Assembly: GCA_011503125.2 (NCBI GenBank)
Contig: WWBZ02000002.1
Span: 992,001-1,056,000 of the forward strand
DNA length: 64,000 nt
Reading direction: 5' to 3'
Source of the DNA: Botryosphaeria dothidea
Taxonomy: Eukaryota > Ascomycota > Dothideomycetes > Botryosphaeriales > Botryosphaeriaceae
Shown here: piece by piece, positions 11,998-23,118 of the stretch
How positions within the stretch are numbered: the first letter of the stretch is position 1
Layout: every line of letters starts with the position of its first letter
Notes under the pieces: generated by a model
Told to the model about the DNA's origin: nothing
What the model saw: only the letters and a program-made list of their open reading frames with translations
Databases searched by the model: none
Program-made: the position numbers and the translations under genes

Positions 11998-12882
11998 GGT
12001 CTTGTAGGTCAGATCACGGCGGCACCGACTGGGGGACTGGAGCTATGAAAGGAGTCGCGACGTAGATGCGACAATATGAAGGTCACTCCGGACGCTCGGG
12101 GTAATGCAGCGATCCACATGGTGTGCTGCACGACAGCGATGTTGGTATATATTGGGCTGGGCCGGGCTGGCGGTGGTGGTGAGCGCTCAGCCAGTGAGAC
12201 AGGCGCACGCCCGTCTGGCGTGCTGATTGGCTGGCTGCGCGGGCTGTAAGCGCCCGCCCATGCTCTTCACATCCCAGGCTATCGCGCCACGCTGCCTGCA
12301 CCGCGCGGTGATGTGTTCCTGAGCTGCATGCGTGTGCAGAATCCGTGTGAAGAGGCGTGCGCTGCCCATTGACCCCGCTGTCAGCACAATGCCGTCCGGG
12401 TGCGTCGTCGCTCAGCATGCGCAAACTCAACCAGGCGGGGAGTCGAGCAGCGGGAGCCGTCGCTGTCGAGGCCCGCGCGACTAGGCCCGGACAGGCAGCG
12501 TCAAGGCCGACAGCTAAGCGCCCGCCTTTTGCGCCTCGGCCCAATCAACGCCCCGTCCCCTTGCAGCTGTGTGCCACCGCACCACCGCCCGGCCGCTTTC
12601 CCGGCCTGCTCGCGCGCCCCAAAAGCTGCCGCCAACCTTATCCGCCGAGCCAGCCAGCCAGACGCCTGCATTTGAAAAAGTCACGAGCATCTGTGTCGGT
12701 GCCTGCTCCACCTCGTGCCCGACTCATTATCACATCGCTTGGATGCTTCTCCTTTAATACTACCTCGTCATAGTATCACAGCCCGACGCCAATCGGCTGA
12801 GTAGGTATGGCTGATGCCTACCTGTCTGTCTGTACGCCCACTGCCGCTTCACACACTACTCAGTCGTGCTCAGTCGCTCCCT
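11998..12882. other. Upstream region of the membrane-protein gene
   Basis: This 885 bp stretch lies between two tandem minus-strand genes and carries the promoter of the left one plus the 3' UTR of the RraA-like gene. It is GC-rich, with short CAGC/GCCGG runs and no convincing gene. Confidence 0.5.
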
Positions 12883-14059
12883 TCATTGGCCCCGGTGCTT
12901 TGCAAAAGCCTCCTTGACAGTTCCACCAGCCAGCACGTCCGCCATGCATTTCTCGTCCGCTTCCGTCAGCTTCGGGATGAGTTCGAGCACCGCGTCTACC
13001 TTATCTTTCGGAACCACCACGGCGCTGTTCTCTGCCGGATCGAGCATCACTACATCTCCCTGTACCGCGTGGGCTTCTGTCAGCTATACCGGGCTCTCAC
13101 ATTCATTTTGCGAAAGCTCCAGAGCATTACGGCTCGGAGCGCGAAAGGCGGTTTGATCGTCATTCTCGGGAGCGAATGAGAACCAAAGTAAATGCGGTGC
13201 AATCAAGTCACAGTAAGCATCGGAGAGGGCGAAGGAAAGAGCACTCACCGACACGACTGTCACGTCACCAATCTCAACCGGGTATCCAACTGCGTAAGCC
13301 TTCGTCTGCCCACCTGCTCCCACGCTGCTCGTTCCCTTGCTCCATACGGGGATCTTCAGCCCTTTGAGGGTCTCAAGATCCCGCACTCTTCCAGACACCA
13401 GTATTCCTTTAGCACCCAGCTGCTCCATGCGCACGCCATTTATGCCGCCAACCACTGCGCAAGCTTGTTCTTCGGGCTGTGACAGGACCACGATTGTCTC
13501 TGGGTTGACAAGGTCTGCGTATGGTGTACCCGGTGCGATCTTGCTGGCGTTTTTATCGGCGGGCTCTTTCAACTCGGGCTGGTCGCCAATGGGCTTGGGG
13601 AATGAGCCTGTGGATTTTGGCGCGAAGTGGACGGTGCTGGCTGTGGCGACCACCCGGGTGCCTCCGGTCTTGAGCGGACCTGTCCGTCCAGCACGTCAGC
13701 ACCTGAACAAACAACCTGGTGCCGAGACTCTCGTGCAGAAAGGACATTAGAACATCCTCAAAAAACCCCTTCAGTAGAGTGACGATCGAAGATGGAAGAG
13801 GCTAACGAAGGTGCTGCACCTACCTATATCTGGGATAAAGCCGGCTCCCGGGACGTCGAGCTTGAGGAGAGCGTCGGAAACCTGTTACATACAGTTCAGC
13901 TGATGTACGCGCATTGAGACATCCTCACAGTCCGCGGAAGTTGCTCTAATGAGTGTGTCAAGAGCTCCTGGGCACAGTTGAGAAATGAAACAACAAGAAT
14001 GGCAGACCCACATCGCAGGCAGTGTACTTAGCCAGCAGATCAAGCTTGGAAGATGACAT
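12883..14059 (-). CDS. RraA-like protein, probable 4-hydroxy-4-methyl-2-oxoglutarate/oxaloacetate-type aldolase
   Basis: Exons 14059-14012, 13881-13824, 13679-13249 and 13083-12883 (introns 130, 144 and 165 bp) close in phase to 245 residues, the usual length of fungal RraA/DlpA-like proteins. The N-terminal helix with CDVSDALLKL, the GPLKTGGTRVVATAST strand, the GGINGVRMEQLGAKGILVSG loop followed by RVRD (Arg135-Asp136, the catalytic pair of class II RraA-type aldolases) and a GDVVMLDPAEN/VVVVPKDK end are all characteristic. The family includes HMG/CHA aldolases that release pyruvate from 4-hydroxy-2-oxo acids, oxaloacetate decarboxylases, and regulators with no enzyme activity. The intact RD pair favours an enzyme. 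No targeting signal is seen. It is transcribed away from an MFS carrier 1.1 kb off, suggesting a small catabolic pair. Confidence 0.88.
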
Positions 14060-15032
14060 TGCGAAAGGATTCAGTCGCCTTAGCGTAGCAAACATCGAGG
14101 AGGAGTTGAGGAGAGAGTTTCTGGATGTGAGCGGGAAGCTCCCGTCAGGGTGTTGAGCTGTTGCGGATGCATCCGATGACGCATGCGGGGAAAGTCGGCC
14201 TTCGCTTGAGACCCTGGTCAGGGCAACTTTGCCGCGGCCCCTCCGTCCGGTATCGTCAAAACTTTCGCCCTTCCACTACGCCATCTAATTCACATCGTTA
14301 GCATATTCAAATCCATCTCAGAGTTTACGGTATCGAGTCTCCAACAGTGTCGGTGAACCACTTGCTTATTGTTCATCTTCATCTGAATGTCTTGGTTGCA
14401 GGCTCCACTCTTCATACAGAACGTCGACCGGCGACGACGAAAGCATTCTGGGTCTCGAGGATACCACCACGTGCAACAACATGGAGCTACACAATATGTT
14501 GATTCTCCTTGGCACCGGAAGTCTCTCCAATTTTCTCCTTTGGTTCAGCTGCTGTCACAATCAACTACTGATTTCGCCACCAAGAAAGTATATGAAACAC
14601 ACTCGCGCGAGGAATGACACGGTATCGGACTCCAAATCTAGACACAACTAGTGGTTATCAACTTATGAGAGGACCATACGATGCTCTCCGATACTTACTC
14701 TCACTTTTTTTTCAATCCATGTAATTGCGTTCGTAGGAATGTGCATCTGGAGCTTACATGTTTTGATGTTTGGTGAGAGCGCGTTGTTTATCATGCGGAG
14801 CAAACAAATTCGCTGACAGGTCTAGAACCGACTCTAATCTAGATCCTCGAGGAATTTTAGCGCGTTCAGAACAAACAATGGAAGCGATAACGTTTTTATG
14901 GATGAGAGTACGTGCTCGTCTATCCACGAGTTAAGGTGTGATCCCAGCTCGATGAGCCCAAGCGGGGTCCCGATGATGCGATTCAAAATCCCACCTTAAA
15001 GCACAACCTCCGACGACCTTTTCCGCGATACT

Positions 15033-15048
15033 GCGGAGAATTCGCCGC
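15033..15048. promoter_or_regulatory. Near-palindrome with CGG/CCG half-sites, possible Zn2Cys6 operator
   Basis: GCGGAGAATTCGCCGC is symmetric except for one base pair and places CGG and CCG triplets eight bases apart, 25 bp before the TATA box of the MFS gene. Fungal Zn2Cys6 activators bind paired CGG triplets, so this is a candidate control site; binding is inferred only. Confidence 0.35.
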
Positions 15049-15072
15049 AAAGAATTGACTAGCTCCCCAATG

Positions 15073-15080
15073 TATAAATA
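15073..15080 (+). promoter_or_regulatory. TATA box of the MFS carrier gene
   Basis: TATAAATA lies 82 bp before the ATG at 15162, a normal distance for a short fungal leader. Confidence 0.55.
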
Positions 15081-15161
15081 TTTTTGCTGTTGCTCCGTAG
15101 TGTGGCTTTGCTGTTATCACCACTGCGTTTTCCTACCACCCCACTTGTGAGAAGACCAACG

Positions 15162-16843
15162 ATGGGGGCAAATCAGGAGAAGGATGTCTCTCAAGCCGTG
15201 GTCGAAGAACCAGGTCGAACAAACAGTTCTGACGGTAAAGCCATTGTCGAAAACGAGACAGAAGGGGCTTGGATCCGTTTCATGACTTTGATCCATTGGT
15301 ACCCCAAGACCATGCCCAGCTTGGAAAAGAAGCTTGTCTTGAAGCTCGACTTGATGATTCTCATCTTCGGTTGCCTATCATTCTTCACAAAGTACCTGGA
15401 TCAACAATCCATAACGAATGCTTATGTCTCGTAAGTCTCCTATCTGAGCATCATCAATTTTACATCCAGACACTAATCAATTAAATAACAGTGGAATGAG
15501 AGAGGACTTACACCTCCACGGAAATCAACTGAACTACATCACGATCGTATTCTGGGCCTCCTACTGCACTTCCATGATCCCAGCATGCTATTACCTCACC
15601 CGCTACCCGGTAAATCGTGTCCTTCCCACCCTCGAAATAGGATGGGGCCTCGCAACATTTGGAATGGCATGGGCAAAGAACGTGGACACAATTTACGCCA
15701 TGCGCTTTCTCGTAGGTCTCTTCGAGAGCTGCAGTTTCACGGGTGTGATCTACGTGATCGGATCCTGGTACAAGCCCAGCGAGATAGGCCGACGCGTGGC
15801 GCTGTTCTTCATCGCCAGCCCGCTGGGCACCATGTTCGCCGGATACCTGCAAGCCGCCGCCTACACCAACCTGAACGGCGCGCACGGCCTAGCCGGCTGG
15901 CGCTGGTTGTTCATCGTCGACACGATAATCACAATTCCCATCTCCCTTCTGTAAGCATCACACGCCATCCAAACCGTCCCCCACCATACTGACCACCCAT
16001 CCACTCTCCAGCGGCTTCTTCATCTTCCCCGACGTCCCCTCGCGCCAAAAACCGCGCCTCCTCACGCCGACCCAGCACGCCCTCGCTCGCGACCGCCTCG
16101 CCGGCGTGACCGCGCCCTCGCAGCTCAAAGTCAGCCGCGACATATTCGCGCGCGTCTTCGGGCGCTGGCACTGGTACCTGTTCGTGCTGCAGTGGACGCT
16201 GATGGACCAGAACTTCCAGCCCTACTCGACGCCCTTCAGTCTGTACCTCAAGGCCAAGTCGCCCTCCATCGTAAGTTCCGCCTCATTCTCAACACTCAAG
16301 AAAAAAGAGACACGAGAACTCACGCATGATGAAAAATACTTTTAGTACTCGGTGTCCCGCGTCAACACCCTCCCCACCATCGCCACCGCGCTCTCCGTCG
16401 TCGCGGCGCTCGGCGCCGGCGCCACCGCCGACGCGCTGGGCGGCCGCTTCTGGATCCCGACCGTGGCCGTGTCGGTCCCCGTGATCGTCGGCGTGGCGCT
16501 GCTGGCGGCGTGGGACGTCGGCGAGCACGGGCGGGTGGCGGCGTTCGTGGTGTGCGGGTTCGAGGGCGCGGTGAGCCCGCTGACGATGGGGTGGGCGACG
16601 GTGGCGATGGGCGAGGACGCCGAGGAGCGCGCGATCGTGACGGCGAGCATGAACGCGGTCGGGCAGGCCATCGCGGCGTGGTCGCAGCTGCTGCAGTTCC
16701 CGGCCGTCGAGGCGCCGCGCTTCGCCAGGGGGTTCGTGTCGGTGCTTGTGACGGCCGTGTGTCAGATGCTGCTGGTGCCGGCTATCGCGCTGCTCTGCGA
16801 GAGGGATAGGAGGAGGAAGGGGAGGAAGGAGGTCGGCGTCTGA
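15162..16843 (+). CDS. MFS carrier, anion:cation symporter (Dal5/Liz1/Fen2) family
   Basis: Exons 15162-15430, 15492-15950, 16012-16270 and 16346-16843 (introns 61, 61 and 75 bp) give 494 residues. The start chosen is the ATG of MGANQEKD; upstream in-frame codons are leader. The first span carries KLDLMILIFGCLSFFTKYLDQ then SITNAYVSGMREDL, the signature of pantothenate/allantoate-type carriers. The loop-2/3 region (YPVNRVLPTLEIGWG) and GSWYKPSEIGRRVALFF are also family motifs. About twelve spans are expected, with the central loop around residues 240-275. Substrates in this family are organic anions such as pantothenate, nicotinate, allantoate, biotin and various carboxylates; the exact one cannot be read from sequence. 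Exon 4 is markedly richer in GC at third positions than exons 1-2. Divergence from the RraA-like gene hints at a hydroxy- or oxo-acid substrate. Confidence 0.9.
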
Positions 16844-17273
16844 ATTGTGGGGAGAAGGGTGGAGAAGCTTGTGTCTGAGGTTTGGAGCTTCCCTGGGAGT
16901 TGTCATTCCAAATGGCTGAGTCGAAACACGCAGATGGTCAATTGCTGGAGGCTACGGGACTATTCCCTTCTTCAAAAAAAAACACAAAACGCCTTGTTTC
17001 CATTTTTTCTTGTAGTAGTCATTACATTAGGACATTCAACGTCTCTTGAGACGAACTGAAAGACTGATTGGCGCAAAGCGACGAAACTGGAAGGAAACGC
17101 AGACTGGAACAAACAAAAGGCGAAAGGAAAGATGCGAAAAGAAGACGCTTGACTCCGAGAGATGCAGCGCTCAAACAATCTTGCTGAATGAGACAAATGT
17201 TTTATGGCGAGAGTTTGCGCCAGGTCGATTTCCAACACTCCTTTGCGGAGCCGAGAAGATGACTGCGCATGAT
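16844..17273. other. Convergent intergenic region
   Basis: 430 bp between two converging genes, with an A-run at 16975-16988. Both 3' UTRs are expected here; nothing else is seen. Confidence 0.6.
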
Positions 17274-17983
17274 TTACGGCTCGGCCTTGGGAGGAGCAGC
17301 GTTGGCCTTCTTGTTCTTCATGAAGAGGGTAGGAAGGAGAACGCAAGAGGTGGTGAAGAGGATGCTGTGTTGTCTCATGTCAGCCAGTGACTCAACACTA
17401 AGCACTAGATTTTGTCTGGAACTTACCAAAGCGCAATGCTGAGGCCCCAGATGGTCTTGGTCTCGAAACAGTTGGCCTTTGTCGCACCAGCGAAAGCCGC
17501 CAGGTTCAGGCCGGAGCCGCTAATGTTGAGGTTTGCCTTGACGCTGTTGTAGTAGGTGTAGGCGTTGGAGGCGGTGACGGACTCGGAAGTGCTCTGGACT
17601 ACGTAGCAGTTGAGGAAGGAAATGGGCTTGCCAAGGCAGACGGCGACGACAATAAAGGCAATGAGCAGCAGAAAGTCGACAGCCGTCATGACAAGAAGGC
17701 CGAGGTGAGCTTCGGACCAAAAGAAAGCAATGCTGATCAGACAGTAGAGCGTGGCAATGCAAGTCTGGTTGGGTCAGTTATGTTCTGCTAGCGATGCTGG
17801 AGATGAACTTACGATGCTCAGAGTGCCAACAACCTCTTTCGGAGGCTCGATGCCACTCGAAACAATGTCGTTGACGAAGTTGGCGGCAATTCCGACAACG
17901 ATGATCATGCTGATCACTTCCAAGACCCTGACCAAGGCAAAGGTCTTGCTGAGGGGAGCGGCACCGTAGGCGGGGACAGGCAT
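17274..17983 (-). CDS. MARVEL-domain four-span membrane protein
   Basis: Exons 17983-17813, 17764-17427 and 17364-17274 (introns 48 and 62 bp) give 199 residues. Four hydrophobic segments are evident: ALVRVLEVISMIIVVGIAA, TCIATLYCLISIAFFW, LVMTAVDFLLLIAFIVVAVC and a C-terminal IWGLSIALCILFTTSCVLL. The spacing, the basic short C-tail (MKNKKANAAPPKAEP) and the extracellular loop with two Cys between spans 3 and 4 match the fungal MARVEL family (Nce102/Fhn1-like breadth). Such proteins sit in plasma-membrane or secretory compartments and organise membrane domains. The very short first intron is the weakest border. A TATATAAG box lies about 310 bp upstream. Confidence 0.87.
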
Positions 17984-18290
17984 GGTTGCTGAAGGGTGGA
18001 TGGGTGGATGTTTTGTTGATCGGAAAAGATGTGCTCAAGAGAAATTACAGGAAATCAACTGCTATCAAAGCAATTAAGGATTGTAGGTCGTTGCTGGCCG
18101 ATATGAAAGGGAGTGCCAAAGGCAGCAGCGGTATGGTTTTCTCTAAGGAAAGGCTTGGACTGAACGCAGATCAAGAGGGACCGACGGAAAGAAATAGAAG
18201 GAAAAATTAAGAAAGTTGTGAAGAGACTGTTCGGAGAGATGGTTGATTGTTGTGCTGAAGATGCAGCTGACAATGGTAACTTTCCAGCGT

Positions 18291-18298
18291 CTTATATA
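18291..18298 (-). promoter_or_regulatory. TATA box of the MARVEL gene
   Basis: Read on the minus strand this is TATATAAG, 308 bp before the start codon, implying a leader of roughly 270 nt if used. Confidence 0.45.
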
Positions 18299-18910
18299 CA
18301 TACGTACTTGCCTTCTGTTGAGCTGGCCAAGGTCCAGTGCACAAGACACACAGGCCACTTCTATTCTTGCAAAGGTGGATAGACTCAACGGCCAAGAAGG
18401 TGGTTTCAAGAAGATCTGAGCAGACGCTCGTCGATCCAATGAGCGATCAGCGACGAACCTCACGGGCCGCTGCGAATCCGGCGAGGGTTGGTGGGCGAAT
18501 GGCGAGGCTGTCTGGGCTGGCGGCTACGGGAGCTCTGGCCACTCCGCGCCAGCGACAATCAACGACACCCACTCGTTTGTCCTCGTCGCGGCGTGCGGCT
18601 CTGTCGCATCTGGCGCCGCTCAGCCACTCTCCGAAGAAACATGATTCTGCACCCGCTGAGGCGTCGTCGCAGATGTATCGCAGTGGGTTCCGCTGGCGCG
18701 CTGATGGGGACGGCGCGGGGGATCAGGCCCAAGAGGTTCATCGACAGCCGCCCGATCAGCTTCGAGACGGGATGCGCAGAGCGGAGGGACGATCGCGATG
18801 ACGCCTCACCCTAAGATCTGCAAGGTCTGGGCCATGTGCAGAGGGGTATCGCAGCCGACCGTTAGCACCAAATGTAATTTTCCACAGAAGTCAGATTATC
18901 GCAAGTATTA

Positions 18911-18986
18911 TGGGGAGTGGAAGTATTCGTCGGGTGTGTTGTATTTTTAGGAGCAAACCCATCTGGACGAATACTTCCACTCCCCA
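18911..18986. repeat. Perfect 21 bp inverted repeat with 34 bp spacer
   Basis: Bases 18911-18931 and 18966-18986 are exact reverse complements (arm core GGAAGTATTCGTC). The whole element is 76 bp. No target-site duplication is obvious and nothing in the spacer codes. It could be a transcribed hairpin, a MITE remnant or the end of a decayed DNA transposon. A related motif occurs near 34773 and 58967. Confidence 0.8.
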
Positions 18987-20705
18987 CGAGGTTATGTTTT
19001 CTAGAAGCTGTCGCCGCGGACCATCGGCTGCAATACCCCCCTGTGCCTGCAAGGCGTTCGAGTATGTCGTGACTGTGGTGGCAGGCGTGGGCCGAGTAAC
19101 AGGTGCTGCGCCGCCCCCGATAGCCGCTGGCACTGGCCCCGGGCCGACCTGAAGCTGCCGTGCCGGCATCAACAAGCGCCAGGACGCTTCATTCATGCGT
19201 CCAGCAGGACACTGGATCAATCCCTCGCCTTCCTCTTAGCTTTCGTTCAGAAGCTTCCCTTCGCACCTCAACATGTTCATCAGAGAGTGTGGCTACTCCC
19301 GATTCCCATAGGCTTTGGCCATGCTGTCTTATCAAGATTTCCCATACTTTCAGTGTCGCCTCCCTCCCCCTCCCTCCCTCTCTTCCGCGCTTTCCCTTGT
19401 GGGTGTACTGCGCTCTAGCAAATGAATTCCCAAATTCGTCGCTGCGATCTCAACTGCCATTGAACGAAAGGAAATTGCTTCTGATAATCGCGACACTGTG
19501 TGAGCTGATGGCGGAATCCCAGCAAGGAGCGGCAGATATGGCATGACTGCATGTGAACAGGCTCGTGCAATTTTTTTTTTTTCAACGACGGCTGGATGTG
19601 ACGCTTCAAAAGACAGGAAAGGGGACTTTGTACCCACGGCATCCGTCGCATCCGTCTTGAGTGAAGTTACACCCGCTTCCGAGCGCGCTATTAAAACATG
19701 ACACAGAAGGGGTTGTCTTGCTTACAACAATGGATTTGCAGAAAGCTCAGAGGTTTTTGAACATGGTTGGGCTTATCTTGGCTCTCGAGCCAATCAGGGC
19801 CCAGTCGCTGATGAAATTTTCTGTGATGTGACGAGCCTGTGTGAATACCAGGGCAGGGTTGCGTCATCGTTAGCCTTGTCCATTCCTCGAATTCGCGACT
19901 GCGAGGGTGCGCCAGATGTTGCGGTGCGACGGCAAACGCTCTTGACGCCGCGCGGGCTGTCGGTGATGTCCGCCGACAGAAAAGCAGAGTTGGTCAGACT
20001 TATTGCAGAAGAGAGTTGGGATCGGAGGCATTCCAGACGCAGGGCTCCGCTAAAAATTCTCCAGCGTTGCCGGCGGCGGCCAAAGCTCCTTGCCGTTTCG
20101 GGCATGGCGGTCGGCCTTGGCTGCAAATCAGGCGGGTGCCGCGAGCGTTTTGCTGTGCCACCAGCGTACCTCTGCCCTCAGCCGCGCCTTTCCCTGCGTA
20201 TCGAGCCTTGTTGAGTGAAGAGATGCATTTCCGGCTACAATTTTTTCAGCCATATGACCTGCCTCCGCTCCTACAAAGGCCCTGGTACCCCTCCCGTGTT
20301 CCTGCGCCCCGTGCCAGCAGCAGCCCTCATCCATCATTGCGCCGCTCCACATTCAGCCGCCGTTCCCCGCCACGCCGGCTGTCGTCATTTGACAATCGTC
20401 CATTCGCTACCCCGATCTACTCAACCTACCCCAGCTTTTACGCCGACCAAGTCCGCCCTCCCCTCACAGTCGCCTCGCTCGATCCCGAACAGACCGCCGG
20501 TATTCCGACCGCCTCCTCGGAAAGTGGTCGCCTGGCGCCAACTGACGTCGTGCATCGCAACCGCGCTTGCGCCGCGCCTCCGCAATTAACTGCCACCTGA
20601 TCACCTCCGCTTCTGCCACCGACCTGCCCTCCTTCTGCTCGAACCTGCCACCACGAGAAGGACTGTCGCCTTCCGCGCCACAATTGCCCAAGGACTTCGC
20701 CCACC

Positions 20706-22647
20706 ATGGCTATGATACAGCGCGTTTCGTCGGTAGAGGGACTGCAGCCATGGAGAAGCCGGTCTGTGTCACCCGCCGGCAGTGAGCGTCGCAATCTCAG
20801 TTTCAATCCAGTGCAAGAAGGCAGCTGGGGTCCCGCTGCTCAGGAAGAGTTGTTGCCTCCGTTTGAGGTCTCGAGAACGAAGCGCATACGTAAGTCGAAA
20901 AAGCAATTGATTCCTCGTTGCCGGCAATGGTGCTGACACTCTTTGTAGTACAGGTCACCGCCGCCGTTGTGTACTGCCTGCTAGCTGCCGGAATTGTCTT
21001 CGGATATGCCGCAATAAAGCCCGTGTTGATCGAACAAGGCGTGTACAGAGATCGGTGCACCGAGTATGAACTTGAACAAGGTGTGAGGGTATGCTACGAG
21101 CAGGAGATTCGGTGAGCAATCCCAACCCAACACGCAAAGTACGCAGCAGCCTAACTTCTCGCAGACTCAACTTCATGTTCACTGTGGCCGCCGTATCAAC
21201 CAACGTCTGCGCACTACCCGTGGGCACCATACTTGACCGTTTTGGTCCTCGTGTCAGCGGCCTGACTGGTGTTCTGTTTCTCACTCTCGGTGCCCTCTTC
21301 TTCGCCTTCGCCGCCGATCTCCCTTTTGACGGGTACATTCCTGGCTACCTTTTCTTGGCGCTTGGGGGTCCCTTCATCTTCATCTCTTCCTTCCAGCTCA
21401 GCAACACCTTCCCGCGCTACTCTGGTCTTATTCTGGCCCTTCTGACTGGAGCCTTCGACACCTCGTCCGCCCTTTTCCTATTCTACAGGCTCATTTTCCA
21501 AGCCACTGGTGGCGATCTCACCCCCAAGAAATTCTTCCTGATCTATCTGTTCGTGCCTGTATATATCCTCATTGTACAGATCACCCTCATGCCAAGCAAG
21601 TCCTATGAGACTGTTGGGGAGCTTGCCTGCCGCGCCGATGATGCCACTACTGATTATCACGACTCGGACGACGACATCTCGGAGGAATCCATTGTCCAAA
21701 GGCTGCGCGATGATCGGAGAGCCCGTCGGGAAAGTTTGGCAAGTGAGATCACTTCGCTGCTAGATGGAAAGGATGCTGCCAAGCGGGCCGAAGAGGAAGA
21801 AAAGAAGAAAGAAACCAGCGGTGTTTGGGGAGCGCTTCATGGCAAGACTGCCGCCCAGCAAATTCTCACTCCCTGGTTCATTCTCATTACCCTCTTCACT
21901 GTCATTCAAATGACTCGCATCAATTATTTTGTGGCAACCATTCGGACCCAGTACGAATATCTTCTGGGAGATTATCACAAGGCGGTCGAAGTCAATTTCT
22001 TCTTTGATATTGCGTTGCCTCTTGGTGGGGTCATCAGCGTGCCATTCATTGGTTTGATACTGGATAACACCGGTACGCCTTTCGTGCTCAGCCTTTTGGT
22101 GGTCATTGCGACTTCCATCGGTATTCTAGGCGTGATCCCTCAAATGTGGGCAGCGTATGCGAACATCTGTCTCTTTGTAGTATACCGTCCGTTCTACTAC
22201 ACCGCAGTCTCGTAAGTTCTCCTCCGTTTCTTTACTATTCCTTCCTATTCCACGAATAAGACACTGATCTCCATGTTAAACAGAGATTATGCCGCAAAAG
22301 TTTTTGGGTTCGCCACCTTTGGCAAAGTTTACGGCTTGATCATTTGCTTGGCCGGCCTTCTTAACTTCCTCCAATCAGGTCTTGATGCCCTCACCCATCG
22401 CACCTTCAACAAAAATCCGGTCCCAGTGAATATCATTCTTCTGACAACCGCCTTCGCTGTCGGTGTGGCACTTGTAACTTTCGTGTCCTGGAAGAGCAAA
22501 GTAATCCACCGTGAGCGAGTTGAAGAGGACGCTGAGGATGCCCGCGAAGTGCTTATGCCTGGTGCTGAGATGGGCTTTGGAAATATTGATTATGCCGAAC
22601 GTGGCCGGAATGGAAGAAGCTACGGTACCACTAACGGGAGCACTTAA
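20706..22647 (+). CDS. FMP42: FMP42-like major facilitator (SLC43/LAT3-related)
   Basis: Exons 20706-20889, 20949-21111, 21165-22211 and 22284-22647 (introns 59, 53 and 72 bp) give 585 residues. The ATG has a good context (CCACCATGG). The cytosolic N-terminus (~60 residues) precedes the first span, followed by GIVFGYAAIKPVLIEQGVYR, the loop-1 motif of this family. Further marks are GTILDRFGPRVSG in loop 2/3, FPRYSGLILALLTGAFDTSSA, and a long acidic loop between spans 6 and 7 (residues ~225-300, with DSDDDISEES). The yeast relative Fmp42 is a poorly characterised MFS protein reported with mitochondria or vacuole; animal relatives carry large neutral amino acids. Substrate here is unknown. The C-tail is short and charged. 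Confidence 0.9.
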
Positions 22648-23118
22648 AGAGACGTTCAGTGAACAGGAGTTTCTCAAGATGGACAGGAGAAATTTCACAC
22701 TAACGATGGGAAGAATTAAGAGTGCAAAATCTTCTTGCGGTTATAAAAAGTTTCGACAAAATGACAGGACATATGGGTGGAATGTTTGGGATCGCATGCG
22801 CTATATCCTTTTCGCTTTTCTATGATCCGGAGCGCAGGTTTCTTCTGTATTTCCGGCATGGCATGGAGTTTGGTATTCAATCTGCACTATCTTCGGTTTC
22901 TACGTTGATGGAAGGTCTTTCTCGTTAACATCATGAATTCAGTAGGTCTACGTCCTCCGAGTATTTACTTCAAATTGCAACAGTGTAGATACTGTAGTAT
23001 TCCGAACCAGTTTATATTCACCCGCGGGCGCCTGAAGTCTTCGTTGCACCAGCAAGCTAAAAAAAAAATAATGAAATCACGTATTCCTTTACTTCTGGGT
23101 ACAGACCGTGCCCAGCAC
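22648..23118. other. Convergent intergenic region
   Basis: 471 bp between the FMP42-like gene and the secreted-protein gene, AT-richer than its surroundings; no gene seen. Confidence 0.6.

Larger units (their letters stand above)
14060..15161. promoter_or_regulatory. Divergent promoter region, RraA-like gene (-) / MFS carrier (+)
   Basis: This 1.1 kb region serves two outward-facing genes. On the MFS side it holds a TATA box (15073-15080) and a GC-armed near-palindrome (15033-15048). On the RraA side, CCGCGG and TCCGG trinucleotide clusters (about 14230-14255) are the only possible Zn2Cys6-type sites I noticed. No gene is evident in the middle. Confidence 0.5.
17984..20705. other. Divergent intergenic region with one perfect inverted repeat
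   Basis: This 2.7 kb region lies between the MARVEL gene (-) and the FMP42-like gene (+). It holds a TATA box on the left, a 21 bp inverted repeat (18911-18986) and a strongly C/T-rich leader on the right (about 20250-20700). No gene is supported; the frames on the right edge are leader. Confidence 0.6.
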
